Positions 44,002-53,684 are shown, counted from the first letter of the stretch. The stretch is 64,000 bases of DNA from Bin5 sp009843665 (GCA_965220285.1 OZ244818.1:868001-932000); one strand, 5' to 3'. Notes: generated by a model from the sequence alone, not told the origin. Program-made: numbers and translations.

Positions 44002-44736
44002 ATGACGATCAGGACGGAAGACATTCAGCGACCACCGCGGGCGCTGGTTGAAGGGTTGGCGGAGATTGGGTCGGCGACAGCCAGCGGAGAGTTGAGCAGG
44101 ATGGGCATCAGCGACCCGCAGATTCGGGGGCCGCGGCCGTGGACGCCCGGGAAGGTCGCGGCAGGGCCGGCGCTGACGCTCCAGTTCATGCCAAAGCGGG
44201 AGGACCAGTACAGTGTAGACGAATACAACGACCCGGAGAAACAGCTTCACCGCCATGTCCTGTACCATACGCAGCCGGGCGATATGGTGGTCGTTGACGC
44301 GAGGGCGAATATGGCGAGCGGTGTTTTCGGCGAGATGATGCTGACATTCTTTCAGGGGCGAGGCGGGGTGGGGGTGGTCATTGACGGCTGCATTCGCGAC
44401 TATCCCAAGGCACAGGAGCTGGAGTTGGGGTTGTGGCTGCGGGGCGTTACGCCGAACTTCCACACGCAGACGAACATTTTCCCGTTTGCGGTCAATGTGC
44501 CGGTGGCATGCGGCGATACTCTGGTGATGCCGGGCGACATCATAGTTGCCGACGACGACGGGGCGGTGGTCGTGCCGATTGCGCTGGCTCCCGAGTTGCT
44601 GGAAAAGGCCGGCGAGCATGCGGAGTGGGAGGAGTTTTCGCGCATGAGGCTGGCCGAGGGGGGAGATCTGCGCAAGTACTATCCGCTGCGCGAGGACGCC
44701 CAGGCGGAGTACGAGGCGTGGAAAGGACGGCAGTAG
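44002..44736 (+). CDS. RraA-like protein, second copy
   Basis: This 244-residue protein belongs to the RraA/HMG-aldolase fold. The active-site pattern is GVFGEMMLTFFQGRGGVGVV followed by DGCIRDYPKAQEL with the Arg-Asp pair. A pyruvate-aldolase or oxaloacetate decarboxylase role is likely; the longer C-terminal part (LAEGGDLRKYYPLREDA) is seen in 4-hydroxy-4-methyl-2-oxoglutarate aldolase-like relatives. ATG 44002 follows GAGGGGGAGAG; the frame open to 43843 is not used. Its stop codon TAG is the first of a heptamer array (CAGTAG), as for the GNAT gene. Confidence 0.85.
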   Translation: MTIRTEDIQRPPRALVEGLAEIGSATASGELSRMGISDPQIRGPRPWTPGKVAAGPALTLQFMPKREDQYSVDEYNDPEKQLHRHVLYHTQPGDMVVVDARANMASGVFGEMMLTFFQGRGGVGVVIDGCIRDYPKAQELELGLWLRGVTPNFHTQTNIFPFAVNVPVACGDTLVMPGDIIVADDDGAVVVPIALAPELLEKAGEHAEWEEFSRMRLAEGGDLRKYYPLREDAQAEYEAWKGRQ

Positions 44737-44785
44737 TCAGTAGTCAGTAGTCAGTAGTCAGTGGTCAGTGGTCAGTGGCTAGTGG
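44731..44785. repeat. Heptamer repeat array at RraA-like gene end
   Basis: CAGTA, then GTCAGTA three times, GTCAGTG three times and a decayed GCTAGTG. It starts on the last sense codon of the gene. Confidence 0.9.
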
Positions 44786-44894
44786 TCGGCACAATGGGTT
44801 TGGTGGCGGCGGTAGGGCTGAAGAGAACGGCTGATTATGTGGTATTATCGGGGTGTGTCGCCGCAGGATTCAGAGAGGGGTAGGTAGCTTTACG

Positions 44895-45407
44895 GTGTCT
44901 TCGTTTGCCGAGTCCAAGAGAATGCCTGGCAGTGAGTGGTTCAAGAACCGGCCGCGGTTGTTGGAAGGCGTCTATGCGGGCTCGAAGTTGGCCTTGCGAG
45001 TGCTTTACCCGCTGCTGAAGCGGGTTCTGCCGCCGGGATTCAGGGAGCGCGTGTTTGTATGGAGCGAGGAGATATCGAAGGGCTATCTGTTTAACTGCCA
45101 GATGTGCGGGCAGTGTATTTTGCACAGCACGGGTATGACCTGCCCGATGAACTGCCCGAAGAATCTGCGCAACGGGCCCTGCGGCGGGGTGCGTCAGAAC
45201 GGGCACTGCGAGGTGATCCCGGAGATGCCGTGCGTGTGGGTGCAGGCGTGGCAGCGGGACGCGCAGATGGGGCGCTACGCGGGCGAGATTCAGCTTCTTC
45301 AGCCGCCCGTAAACCGCGCATTACAGAACAGCAGCGCGTGGCTGAACCTGCTGGAGGGCGTCGACGCGCAGCGGCCTTCCGGCTGGTCGGCGATTGAACT
45401 GGAGTAG
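44895..45407 (+). CDS. Methylenetetrahydrofolate reductase C-terminal-domain (Cys-rich) protein
   Basis: This 170-residue protein matches the cysteine-rich MTHFR C-terminal domain family (often called zinc-binding MetV-like), which partners MetF in the methyl branch of one-carbon metabolism. The Cys cluster reads NCQMCGQCIL, then MTCPMNCPKNLRNGPCGG and a later NGHCEV. Eight or more cysteines could hold iron-sulfur clusters or zinc. GTG 44895 lies 7 nt after AGGTAG and is preferred; ATG 44922 is an alternative. The metF gene follows 95 nt downstream, so the pair probably forms a two-subunit reductase. Confidence 0.85.
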   Translation: MSSFAESKRMPGSEWFKNRPRLLEGVYAGSKLALRVLYPLLKRVLPPGFRERVFVWSEEISKGYLFNCQMCGQCILHSTGMTCPMNCPKNLRNGPCGGVRQNGHCEVIPEMPCVWVQAWQRDAQMGRYAGEIQLLQPPVNRALQNSSAWLNLLEGVDAQRPSGWSAIELE

Positions 45408-45502
45408 AACGGTCCGACGCCGGGCTGCTCCTTGCACCTCCCACGAGCCGAAGCTCTACTATCATTCCTCTGACATAGAGAATCCACCTCTCTTGCACAC
45501 TC

Positions 45503-46474
45503 ATGGCAAATTCAGACCAGACTTCTGCGGCCGGTGAGTGGGAATTACATGGCGGCGCATCCCGACTGCGGCAGGTGCTGGAGGCCGGTCACTTTGCAGT
45601 GACGGCGGAACTGAACGCGCCGGATTCGGCGGACCCAAAGGATGTCTACGCCAACGTCGCGGAGCTTGGCGACGTATGCGACGGCATCAACGCGACGGAC
45701 GGTTCGGGCGCAAACTGCCATATGAGCAGCGTGGCCTGCTGTGCGCTGATGGCGCGGGCGGGCTATGAGCCGGTCCTGCAGATGGGATGCCGGGACCGCA
45801 ACCGTATTGCGATTCAGGGCGATCTGCTGGGCGCGGCGGCGCTGGGCGTACGCAACGTCCTCTGCCTGACGGGCGACGACGTGAGCGCGGGCGATCAGCC
45901 GGAGGCGCGGCGGGTGTTCGATTTTGACGCGCTGCATCTGCTGCGCACAGCCCAGATCATGCGGGACCAGGGGGTCCTGCTGAGCGGGCGCAAGTTGACC
46001 ACGCCGCCGGAGTTTTTCCTGGGCGCGGCGGCGAATCCGTTCGTGCCGCCGCAGGACCTGCGGCATCTGCGGCTGGCGAAGAAGATCGAGGCGGGCGCGC
46101 AGTTCATCCAGACACAGTACTGTTACGACGTGCCGGTATTCGAGGCGTTCATGCGCCGGGCGCGGGATATGGGGCTGCATGAGAAGGTGCATCTGCTGGT
46201 CGGCGTTGGGCCGCTGCGATCGGAACGAGCGGCGGAGTTTATGCGCAGCCGCGTGCCGGGTGTGCATATCCCGGATGCGGTGGTGGACAGGTTGGCGAAG
46301 ACGCCGAGGAAGGGAAAGCGGGAAGAGGGCATCCGGATCTGTGTGGAGATCATCGAGGAGGTGAAGCGGATCGAAGGCGTGCACGGAGTCCATATCATGG
46401 CGTACCGGCAGGAGGAGGCGGTGCCGGAGATTGCGGAGCGGGCGGGGATATTGCGGGAGAAGCCGAAGGAATAG
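45503..46474 (+). CDS. metF: Methylenetetrahydrofolate reductase, MetF-type
   Basis: This 323-residue TIM-barrel flavoprotein reduces 5,10-methylene-THF to 5-methyl-THF. It shows FAVTAELNAPDSADPKD near the start, the QMGCRDRNRIAIQGDLLGA loop, NVLCLTGDDVSAGDQPEA and AGAQFIQTQYCYDVPVFEAF, all typical MetF/MTHFR features. It is longer than E. coli MetF by about 25 residues. Its immediate upstream partner carries the Cys-rich C-terminal domain. This two-gene layout is common in organisms with a non-NADH or iron-sulfur-linked MTHFR complex. Confidence 0.92.
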   Translation: MANSDQTSAAGEWELHGGASRLRQVLEAGHFAVTAELNAPDSADPKDVYANVAELGDVCDGINATDGSGANCHMSSVACCALMARAGYEPVLQMGCRDRNRIAIQGDLLGAAALGVRNVLCLTGDDVSAGDQPEARRVFDFDALHLLRTAQIMRDQGVLLSGRKLTTPPEFFLGAAANPFVPPQDLRHLRLAKKIEAGAQFIQTQYCYDVPVFEAFMRRARDMGLHEKVHLLVGVGPLRSERAAEFMRSRVPGVHIPDAVVDRLAKTPRKGKREEGIRICVEIIEEVKRIEGVHGVHIMAYRQEEAVPEIAERAGILREKPKE

Positions 46475-46765
46475 TGATTTGACTTCGGTTCGAAAGCGGG
46501 GGAGCTGCCAGTAGGGCGGCTCCTTTTCTGTTTCCGGCCCGTGTCAGAGCTGAAGGCTCGCAACCGGCGTTTCCAGATTCCGGGCTCTCGTCCTCCTCCG
46601 TCTGACGATGCGCCACTTTCACTACGCGGGGCACTGCCCAGTCTTTTCATGCGGTCCGCCAAAGTCTGTGAACGGATCGCCCCCTCCCTCCTCAGTTACA
46701 GGAATCCTCGAAGCACCACATAGTTCGGTGTCTTCCGTCGGGCCAGGGAGGCCGAAAAAACCTGT

Positions 46766-46794
46766 TTGTCAAGCATCGATCTGCCGACTATACT
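46766..46794 (+). promoter_or_regulatory. Near-consensus promoter for the peptide transporter operon
   Basis: TTGTCA (46766-46771), 17-nt spacer, TATACT (46789-46794), giving a leader of about 95 nt before 46897. The rest of the 422-nt gap 46475-46896 shows nothing else recognisable. Confidence 0.75.
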
Positions 46795-46896
46795 TTATAT
46801 TGATTTTGACTCTTTGACTCCAGTCTGGTTCTCCTTTGATTCCTTTAGCCAAGCGTAGCGCGTTACTCAAGCCAACATAGAAAAAGGGAGCGAACC

Positions 46897-48888
46897 ATGA
46901 AGAAGAATGTGATTTCTCGACGCCAGTTCATTCGCGTGTCCAGCATGACCGTCCTCGGAAGCGCGCTAGTGGCGTGTGGTGCGCCGGCGGCGCCGGCCGA
47001 GGAAGCGGCGGAAGCACCGGCAGAGACCGAAACAACCTCGGAGCTGCCGCCTGCTACTTCAGGCCAGTACACGGAGAGCCCAACCAGTGCCGAGCTCGTC
47101 AGTGCAGGTGAGCTGCCTCCCGTCGACGAGCGGTTGCCGGCGAATCCGCTCGTGTGGACGGACTACGACGTCGTTGCGATGGAGAAGGAGCAGGGCCAGT
47201 ACGGGGGCACTGTCCGCATCGGCAATGCTGGCGGCATCAACGGCCTGGCTACTTTCGGCCTGGCGCGCTACACGGCTGACGATACCCGCACTTTCGTAGC
47301 CGACATGGCGGAGAGTTGGGAAGTCTCAGACGACGCCACCAGCTTCACATTCCACCTGCGTGAAGGCCATAAGTGGTCCGACGGTACGCCTCTCACCGCC
47401 CACGACATGCAGTGGTACTACGACAATGTCATCCACTCAGAATATCTCGATTCGCCGATGGGCTGGGCAGGGATGGAGACCACGACCGACAGAATCGTGG
47501 CCGTGGACGACTTCACCGTCCGTTTTGAGTTCGCGAAGCCGAACTCGCTCTTCCTTGAGTTGAGCCGCGGCGTTGCCGGCGGCGAAGCCGGTCTGTGGAG
47601 CCAGTCGGCGCCCCACTACGTGCAGAAGTACCATCCCGATTACAACCGGATGGACGAGTACGACGATCCCAAGGAGCAGTTCCAGAAGGAGGTGCAGGAC
47701 CGCCTGCCCTTCCAGATGACGATTCAGGACCCCGAGCGTCCCGTGCTCTGGGGCTGGAAGCCGTTCGAGTACGCGGAGGGGCAGATCGCGCGCCTCGACC
47801 GAAACCACTATTTCCACTGCGTAGACCGTTGGGGTCAGCAGATGCCATATGTCGAGGTGATGGAGAATCTCCTGCTAGGCTCACGCGACAAGGATGTCAT
47901 TTTGCTTAAGCTGGTCGCGGGGGAGACCCATTGGGAACGCCGTCTCGGATCGGTTACTGACGTGCCTTTCCTCAATGAACAGGCGGGCGACACGCTTGAT
48001 TTCATCTACACGATCAAGCCGGAAGGCGCACAGCAGGGCATCTATTTCAGCGCACACGCCGATGACGAAAATATGGACGCCCTTCTCAAGCAGGCTGACT
48101 TCCGCCGGGCACTTTCAATCGCCATCGATCGGGCTACAATCAACGAGACGGCCTACTTCGGCCTTGGCAAGATCGGCCACGGCTTCAGCCTTCCCGGCGT
48201 CTTTGACCCGGAGATCGATGGCAAGTGGGTCGAATACAATCCCGATGCCGCATCGCAGATGCTTGACGACCTGGGCATAACGGAGAGAGACGACGAAGGG
48301 TTCCGAACGTACGAAAACGGCGAAACCATGACCTTCATTCTCGGCTCTGCGCCCGGCTGGCATCCCGGCGCGCAGGAGTCGGCTGAGATCGCGGCGGAGG
48401 GCTGGAACGCGATTGGGCTGCGCACTGTCGTCACGGTGGCGTCGCCGGGCGACATGATCGCCGAGTGGCGAGAGGGGATTTCGCACGCCTATGTTCGGTC
48501 CAGCATCGGCGGCGACGTGATGTTCGACCTCAAGCACAGCACGGGTCTGCGCTGGGGCGCACCCTCCTACCGGTGGTGGGTGACAAGGGATTTGCCTGCT
48601 GACGAGGTCCAAGGCGTTGAGCCGCCCGACGACCTGAAGTACTTCCTCGAACTGGGTGACAAGATTCTCAGCGTCATCAGCGAGGAGGAACGTGAAGAGC
48701 TGATCCATGAGCGCCGCGTGTGGATGGCCGATACCTGCTGGTTTATCGGCATGGTGCAGACTGTGCCTCACGTCCTGGTTGCCAATAAGAAGCTACGCGG
48801 AATCTGGGGCAGGGAAGAGGAGATTCCCTGGAAACTGGGTGCGGGAGACGAGGAGTTCTGGCCGCGTTCCTGGTTCTGGACTGAGTAA
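46897..48888 (+). CDS. Peptide-type ABC transporter substrate-binding lipoprotein (family 5)
   Basis: This 663-residue extracytoplasmic protein has a Tat-like lipoprotein signal (SRRQFIRVSSMTVLG, LVACG with Cys27), an acidic Ala/Glu/Thr linker and a family 5 (OppA/DppA) body with GGTVRIGNAGG, DMAESWEVSDDATSFTFHLREG and KWSDGTPLTAHDM. It binds oligopeptides, opines or glycosides. Binding-protein, two permease and a double ATPase genes follow in order. The strong terminator after it suggests the binding protein is made in excess of the membrane parts, a usual pattern. Confidence 0.92.
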   Translation: MKKNVISRRQFIRVSSMTVLGSALVACGAPAAPAEEAAEAPAETETTSELPPATSGQYTESPTSAELVSAGELPPVDERLPANPLVWTDYDVVAMEKEQGQYGGTVRIGNAGGINGLATFGLARYTADDTRTFVADMAESWEVSDDATSFTFHLREGHKWSDGTPLTAHDMQWYYDNVIHSEYLDSPMGWAGMETTTDRIVAVDDFTVRFEFAKPNSLFLELSRGVAGGEAGLWSQSAPHYVQKYHPDYNRMDEYDDPKEQFQKEVQDRLPFQMTIQDPERPVLWGWKPFEYAEGQIARLDRNHYFHCVDRWGQQMPYVEVMENLLLGSRDKDVILLKLVAGETHWERRLGSVTDVPFLNEQAGDTLDFIYTIKPEGAQQGIYFSAHADDENMDALLKQADFRRALSIAIDRATINETAYFGLGKIGHGFSLPGVFDPEIDGKWVEYNPDAASQMLDDLGITERDDEGFRTYENGETMTFILGSAPGWHPGAQESAEIAAEGWNAIGLRTVVTVASPGDMIAEWREGISHAYVRSSIGGDVMFDLKHSTGLRWGAPSYRWWVTRDLPADEVQGVEPPDDLKYFLELGDKILSVISEEEREELIHERRVWMADTCWFIGMVQTVPHVLVANKKLRGIWGREEEIPWKLGAGDEEFWPRSWFWTE

Positions 48889-48955
48889 CGGCTGCCGCAT
48901 GCAGGCGGGTGACTTGCTCGTTGCCCATCGACGACCTTATGTCACGTGAAATGAG

Positions 48956-49018
48956 GAGCCTTTCACTGATCTTCACCTGTTGAACAGGCCTGACGATCTG
49001 TGAAAGGCTCTCTTTTTC
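48956..49018 (+). terminator. Hairpin terminator/attenuator between binding protein and permease genes
   Basis: GAGCCTTTCAC (48956-48966) pairs with GTGAAAGGCTC (49000-49010), extended inwards by GATC pairs, with a nested CCTGT/ACAGG hairpin, followed by TCTTTTTCTC. It likely limits downstream transcription. Confidence 0.8.
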
Positions 49019-49176
49019 TCTCGTGCGCCGCTTAGCCGTTAAGGCGTCGTGGGATACCGGGTGGCGCGTACGAAGCTCAGAACATTGGTCGGCAAAACGC
49101 GTTTTGACGGCCACTGAGCGTAGGTTATCTTGAATCTCGGTACCGCCCACTACAGACCGCTCTTCATTGACGTTCC

Positions 49177-50172
49177 ATGAGAACCTACATTTTGCAGCGT
49201 TTCCTCCAGATGATCATCGTCATGGTCGTGGTCATGCTGGTCAGCTTCATCATCGTGGAACTCCCGCCCGGCGATTTCCTCACCACGCTGCGCGAGCAAC
49301 TGACCGACCAGAACGTCGACCCTAAGGTCATCGACTCGACCGTGGAGATGTACCGGGCGCGCTACGGCCTTGGCGAAAACTGGTTCATCCGCTTTGGGAA
49401 ATGGGCCTGGTCGCTGATGAAGGGCGACATGGGCTACTCGATGCAGCACAACCGCCCCGCCAGCGAGCTGATGGGTGAGCGGCTCAGCCTGACTATCTGG
49501 ATCAGCATCGCTACCCTCATCTTCATGTTCGTGGTGTCGGTCCCGATAGGCATGCTCTCTGCCATCAAACAGTATTCGGCATGGGACCACTCTTTCACTT
49601 TTCTCGCGCTATTGGGGGTCTCTGTGCCCAGTTTCATTACAGCGCTCGTCTTTCTGCTGTTATCGGTCACTTTGCTCGGCGCGACCACGGTTGCCGGCCT
49701 GTTTTCCCCCGAATATGTGACAGCGGAATGGTCCTGGGCCAAGTTCGTGGATATGCTCAAGCATGTCTGGATCATCCTGTTCATCGTCGGGCTGGGCGAC
49801 ACGGCGAGCACGATCCGCGTCATGCGCGCGCGCATGCTCGACACGCTGGGCGAGCCGTATATCGACACCGCGCGCATGAAGGGGCTGTCCGGCGCTAAAA
49901 TCTACTTTCGCCACGCCCTGCGCGTCGCCATCAATCCGATTATTTCCAGTATCGGCCTGCGCTTCCCGCAGATCATCAGCGGCTCAACGATCGTCGCCAT
50001 CGTCCTGACGCTGCCTCTGATCGGCCCGTTGCTGCTTGAGGCCTTGCTGGGCGAGGACGTCTATCTCGCCTGCAGCATTCTGGTGGTCCTGACGCTGGCC
50101 CTCGTCATCGGCAACTTCCTCGCGGACCTCGCCCTGGCCTGGCTTGACCCGCGGATACGATTCGAGAGTTAG
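49177..50172 (+). CDS. Peptide-type ABC transporter permease, DppB-like
   Basis: This 331-residue membrane protein begins MRTYILQRFLQMIIVMVVVM, the standard DppB/OppB first helix, followed by a short periplasmic part with VEMYRARYGLGENWFIRF and about five further membrane segments. The EAA loop is near ARMKGLSGAKIYFRHALRVAINP. It forms the channel with the DppC-like partner starting 12 nt downstream. Confidence 0.93.
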   Translation: MRTYILQRFLQMIIVMVVVMLVSFIIVELPPGDFLTTLREQLTDQNVDPKVIDSTVEMYRARYGLGENWFIRFGKWAWSLMKGDMGYSMQHNRPASELMGERLSLTIWISIATLIFMFVVSVPIGMLSAIKQYSAWDHSFTFLALLGVSVPSFITALVFLLLSVTLLGATTVAGLFSPEYVTAEWSWAKFVDMLKHVWIILFIVGLGDTASTIRVMRARMLDTLGEPYIDTARMKGLSGAKIYFRHALRVAINPIISSIGLRFPQIISGSTIVAIVLTLPLIGPLLLEALLGEDVYLACSILVVLTLALVIGNFLADLALAWLDPRIRFES

Positions 50173-50184
50173 AAGGAGCGTCAA

Positions 50185-51333
50185 GTGGAGCAGAACGCGG
50201 CGGGAAACGGCCCACTTCCTCTGAACGACAGCGAGACGGAAGAGCGTTTCGACGTAACCAAACAGGTTTCCTACGGACGTCTCATCTACCTGCGTTTTCT
50301 GAGAAACCATGCTGCCGTGGTCGCGGCCTTCGCGCTCGTATTCATCTACCTGATAACACTGGTGTGTCCATTCTTCGCTCCCTACGATCCGAACACGCGC
50401 TTTCTGGAAAAGGTCGCCCATCCTCCGCTCCTGCCTACATTCATCGACGCCGACGGCCAGTTCCACCTGCGGCCCTTCGTGTACGGCACTGTGCAGTCAC
50501 GCGACCCGAAAACGATGGAACGCATGTACACGAAGGATACGACCCAGCGCTTTCCACTGCAGCTCTTCGTGCGCGGAGACGAGTACACTTTCCTGTTTTG
50601 GGACAGCGACCTGCATCTGTTCGGCGCGCAGGATTCGCCGGTCTTTCTCCTGGGCACCGACACGCAGGGCCGTGATCTATTCTCCCGCATCCTGTTCGGC
50701 GGCCGCATCTCAACCACTGTCGGCCTGATCGGCGTCGCCATCAGCCTGCTTCTCGGTATTGTCATCGGCATGGCATCCGGCTACCTCGGCGGCGCGGTCG
50801 ACGCCGTCATCCAGCGCGGCATAGAGGTGCTGCTTTCCTTCCCCAGCCTGCCGTTGTGGATGGCGCTTTCACTGTCCCTGCCGCGGCACTGGAGTTCGAT
50901 TCGCATCTTCCTGCTCATTACGATTCTGCTTTCAATCGTCGGATGGGGCGGCCTGGCGCGCGTTGTGCGCGGCATGACGCTCGCAGTTAAGTCGGAGGAG
51001 TTCGTGCTCGCCTCCCGCATGGGCGGCGGCGGCACCTGGTGGATTCTGATTCGCCACATCCTGCCCACTAATCTGAGCTATGTCATCGTGGCGGCGACGC
51101 TGGCCGTGCCCGGCATTATTCTCGGCGAAACCGCATTGAGCTTTCTGGGCCTCGGCATCCAGCCCCCGATGATCAGTTGGGGTGTGCTGCTGCAGGACGC
51201 GCAGAAAGTCTCGTTTCTTTCGCAGATGCCGTGGCTGATCGCGCCGGCCTTTTTTATCATGGCGACCGTCCTCGCATTCAACTTTATCGGCGACGGGCTG
51301 CGCGACGCCCTCGACCCATATTCCAACTTCTGA
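50185..51333 (+). CDS. Peptide-type ABC transporter permease, DppC-like
   Basis: This 382-residue membrane protein has an N-terminal cytoplasmic stretch, a first membrane helix (AAVVAAFALVFIYLITL), an unusually long periplasmic insert (about residues 70-150), then GTDTQGRDLFSRILFGGRIS and the remaining helices. The EAA-like loop is LASRMGGGGTWWILIRHILP and the end is FIGDGLRDALDPY. The insert makes it about 80 residues longer than typical DppC. GTG 50185 follows AAGGAG. Confidence 0.93.
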   Translation: MEQNAAGNGPLPLNDSETEERFDVTKQVSYGRLIYLRFLRNHAAVVAAFALVFIYLITLVCPFFAPYDPNTRFLEKVAHPPLLPTFIDADGQFHLRPFVYGTVQSRDPKTMERMYTKDTTQRFPLQLFVRGDEYTFLFWDSDLHLFGAQDSPVFLLGTDTQGRDLFSRILFGGRISTTVGLIGVAISLLLGIVIGMASGYLGGAVDAVIQRGIEVLLSFPSLPLWMALSLSLPRHWSSIRIFLLITILLSIVGWGGLARVVRGMTLAVKSEEFVLASRMGGGGTWWILIRHILPTNLSYVIVAATLAVPGIILGETALSFLGLGIQPPMISWGVLLQDAQKVSFLSQMPWLIAPAFFIMATVLAFNFIGDGLRDALDPYSNF

Positions 51334-51377
51334 TCCAGCGCTTTTCTCACCTGCACTGGCCAGCCGCTCTCAATCTG

Positions 51378-53588
51378 ATGAACTCCGAGCCAGACTCCGA
51401 CAAAGTACTGAATATCCGTGATCTCCAGGTGAGCTTTCGCTCGATTGCCGGCACAACGCGGGCGGTCAACGGCGTCAGCCTCGACGTGCGCAGCGGCGAG
51501 ATCGTGGGGCTGGTGGGGGAAAGCGGCTGTGGGAAGAGCGTCACGATTCGCAGCATTGTTGGCCTCGTTCCATCGCCGCCGGCACTATTCGAAGCTGGGG
51601 AGATCTGGCTGCGCACTCGCCGCGGTATGACCGAGACGCTTGCGCTGCACAAGAACATGAAGGCGTTGCGACAGATTCGCGGACGCGATGTCTCGATGAT
51701 CTTCCAGGAACCGATGCGCTCGGTGCACCCGATGATGACCATAGGTAAGCAGATCACCGAGGGGATACTCGAGCACGAGGTCGTTGACCCCGCCGAAGCC
51801 TACGACCGCACGGTCGAAATGCTTGACCTTGTCGGCCTGCCCAACCCTGCCGCCCAGATGAACCGGTATGCGCACGAGCTTTCCGGCGGCATGCGGCAAC
51901 GCGCCCTGATTGCCCTCGCGCTCGTTTGCCATCCCCAACTGTTACTCGCGGACGAGCCGACCACTGCATTGGACGTAACGATCCAGGCCCAGATCCTCGA
52001 GCTGATCCGGGACCTGCGCGAACGCATGAGCATGTCGGTCCTGCTCATCACGCACAACATGGGCGTCGTCGCCAACCTCGCCGACCGGATTTCCGTCATG
52101 TACCTGGGCAAGATCATGGAGACCGGAACGGTTGAGGAGATTTTCAAGGAGCCGGCCCACCCCTACACGCAGGGCCTTCTGGCGTCGATGCCGAGTCTTT
52201 TCAGCCAGCCCAAGACGCATTTGCAGTCCTTGCGCGGCGTCGTCCCGGAACTTGCGATGGTGCCCAAGGGCTGCGTCTTCGCCGACCGCTGCCCTTACGT
52301 CATGCCCAAGTGCGACGAAACGCCGCCCGTGGTCGAACTGCGAGCCGACCATAGCGTAGCCTGCTGGCTCTATGCTGACGGCGGAGAGACGCAAGGCTCC
52401 GAAGACGCAGCGACTGCCGAGCCGTCTCTTTCATCGGAGGATACCTCGGGGGATAGCCAGAAAGCTGTCGGAGTTATCCCGGTGCTCGGGTCTGAACCGG
52501 GCTCAGACGCTGCCAAGGAGACACCAGGTGACAACGACACCGCCCAATTGCAGATCGAGAACGTCGCGCTCCACTATCCGATTCTGAGGGGACTATTGCG
52601 GCGTCAGGTCGGCACGGTCCGCGCCGTGGACGGCGTCGATCTGACGATCCGCCGCGGTGAGACGCTTGGCCTGGTCGGCGAGTCCGGCTGCGGCAAGACA
52701 TCGGTTGGCCGTCTCGTTGCACGCCTGGTCGAGCCGACCGCCGGTCGAATCCGCTTCGGCGCGGACGGGGGTCTAGAGGAGATCACACACATCTCACAGA
52801 AGGAGATGAAACGGGTCCGCCGTGCGATGGGAATGGTCTTTCAGGATCCACTCTCATCTCTGAACGCGCGCATGAATATTCGCAACATCGTCGGCGAGCC
52901 GCTCATGCTTCATCAGGTGGCCAAGGGCAGGGCTGTCGACGACCGAGTGGGCGAACTGCTGGAGATGGTCGGGCTGAGAGCGGCGCACCAGAGCCGCTTT
53001 CCCCATGCTTTCAGCGGGGGACAGCGACAGCGGATTGCCATCGCCCGTGCGCTGGCCACCGAGCCAAGTTTCCTGGTGGCCGACGAGCCGGTCTCTGCAC
53101 TCGATGTTTCCGTTCAGGCCCAGATTCTCAATCTGTTGCTTACGCTCCAGCAGCAGCTCAGTCTCTCGATGCTTTTCATCGCGCATGACATCGCGGTCGT
53201 ACGCCATGTCAGCGACCGTATCGCGGTGATGTACCTGGGTAAAATCGTCGAACTTGGTGAGGCCCGCGAGATCTGCGTCCGGCCCGTTCATCCGTACACC
53301 GAAGCGCTCCTGGCCTCGATCCCTTTGCCGATGCCCGGGCTGGAAACGCTGCGCGAAATGCCCAAAGGCGATCTGCCCGACCCAGCCAACCCGCCCACCG
53401 GCTGCCGCTTCCACACTCGCTGTCCCTATCGTCAACCGATCTGCGAGCAGGAGGAGCCCCCTCTGCGACAAATTGCTGGCAATGCAGACCACTTCGGTGC
53501 CTGCCACTTCCAGGATGAACTGCACCTCGAGGGGGTTGAGGAGATAGAGGAAATACACGCCCCTGCGGCGGCGGCAGAGGGAAAGTAG
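51378..53588 (+). CDS. Fused double ATPase of peptide ABC transporter (OppD-OppF in one chain)
   Basis: This 736-residue protein joins the two nucleotide-binding subunits that are usually separate genes. The first half has Walker A GESGCGKS (47-54), signature LSGGMRQRA and Walker B LLADEPTTALD, then the OppD-type C-terminal Cys motif (GCVFADRCPYVMPKC). A ~70-residue acidic/Ser linker follows. The second half has Walker A GESGCGKT (434-441), SGGQRQRIAIARAL, VADEPVSALD and another Cys motif (GCRFHTRCPYRQPIC). It powers the transporter. ATG 51378 is the likely start; the frame open to 51177 overlaps the DppC gene. Confidence 0.92.
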   Translation: MNSEPDSDKVLNIRDLQVSFRSIAGTTRAVNGVSLDVRSGEIVGLVGESGCGKSVTIRSIVGLVPSPPALFEAGEIWLRTRRGMTETLALHKNMKALRQIRGRDVSMIFQEPMRSVHPMMTIGKQITEGILEHEVVDPAEAYDRTVEMLDLVGLPNPAAQMNRYAHELSGGMRQRALIALALVCHPQLLLADEPTTALDVTIQAQILELIRDLRERMSMSVLLITHNMGVVANLADRISVMYLGKIMETGTVEEIFKEPAHPYTQGLLASMPSLFSQPKTHLQSLRGVVPELAMVPKGCVFADRCPYVMPKCDETPPVVELRADHSVACWLYADGGETQGSEDAATAEPSLSSEDTSGDSQKAVGVIPVLGSEPGSDAAKETPGDNDTAQLQIENVALHYPILRGLLRRQVGTVRAVDGVDLTIRRGETLGLVGESGCGKTSVGRLVARLVEPTAGRIRFGADGGLEEITHISQKEMKRVRRAMGMVFQDPLSSLNARMNIRNIVGEPLMLHQVAKGRAVDDRVGELLEMVGLRAAHQSRFPHAFSGGQRQRIAIARALATEPSFLVADEPVSALDVSVQAQILNLLLTLQQQLSLSMLFIAHDIAVVRHVSDRIAVMYLGKIVELGEAREICVRPVHPYTEALLASIPLPMPGLETLREMPKGDLPDPANPPTGCRFHTRCPYRQPICEQEEPPLRQIAGNADHFGACHFQDELHLEGVEEIEEIHAPAAAAEGK

Positions 53589-53684
53589 CTGCCAAGGAGG
53601 CCATTTGGAGGCAGTTGCGATTTCAATCTGATGGTGCCATGCAGCAGTTGTAAATTATCCAATTCCTCCCGAAAAGGAGTTGCC

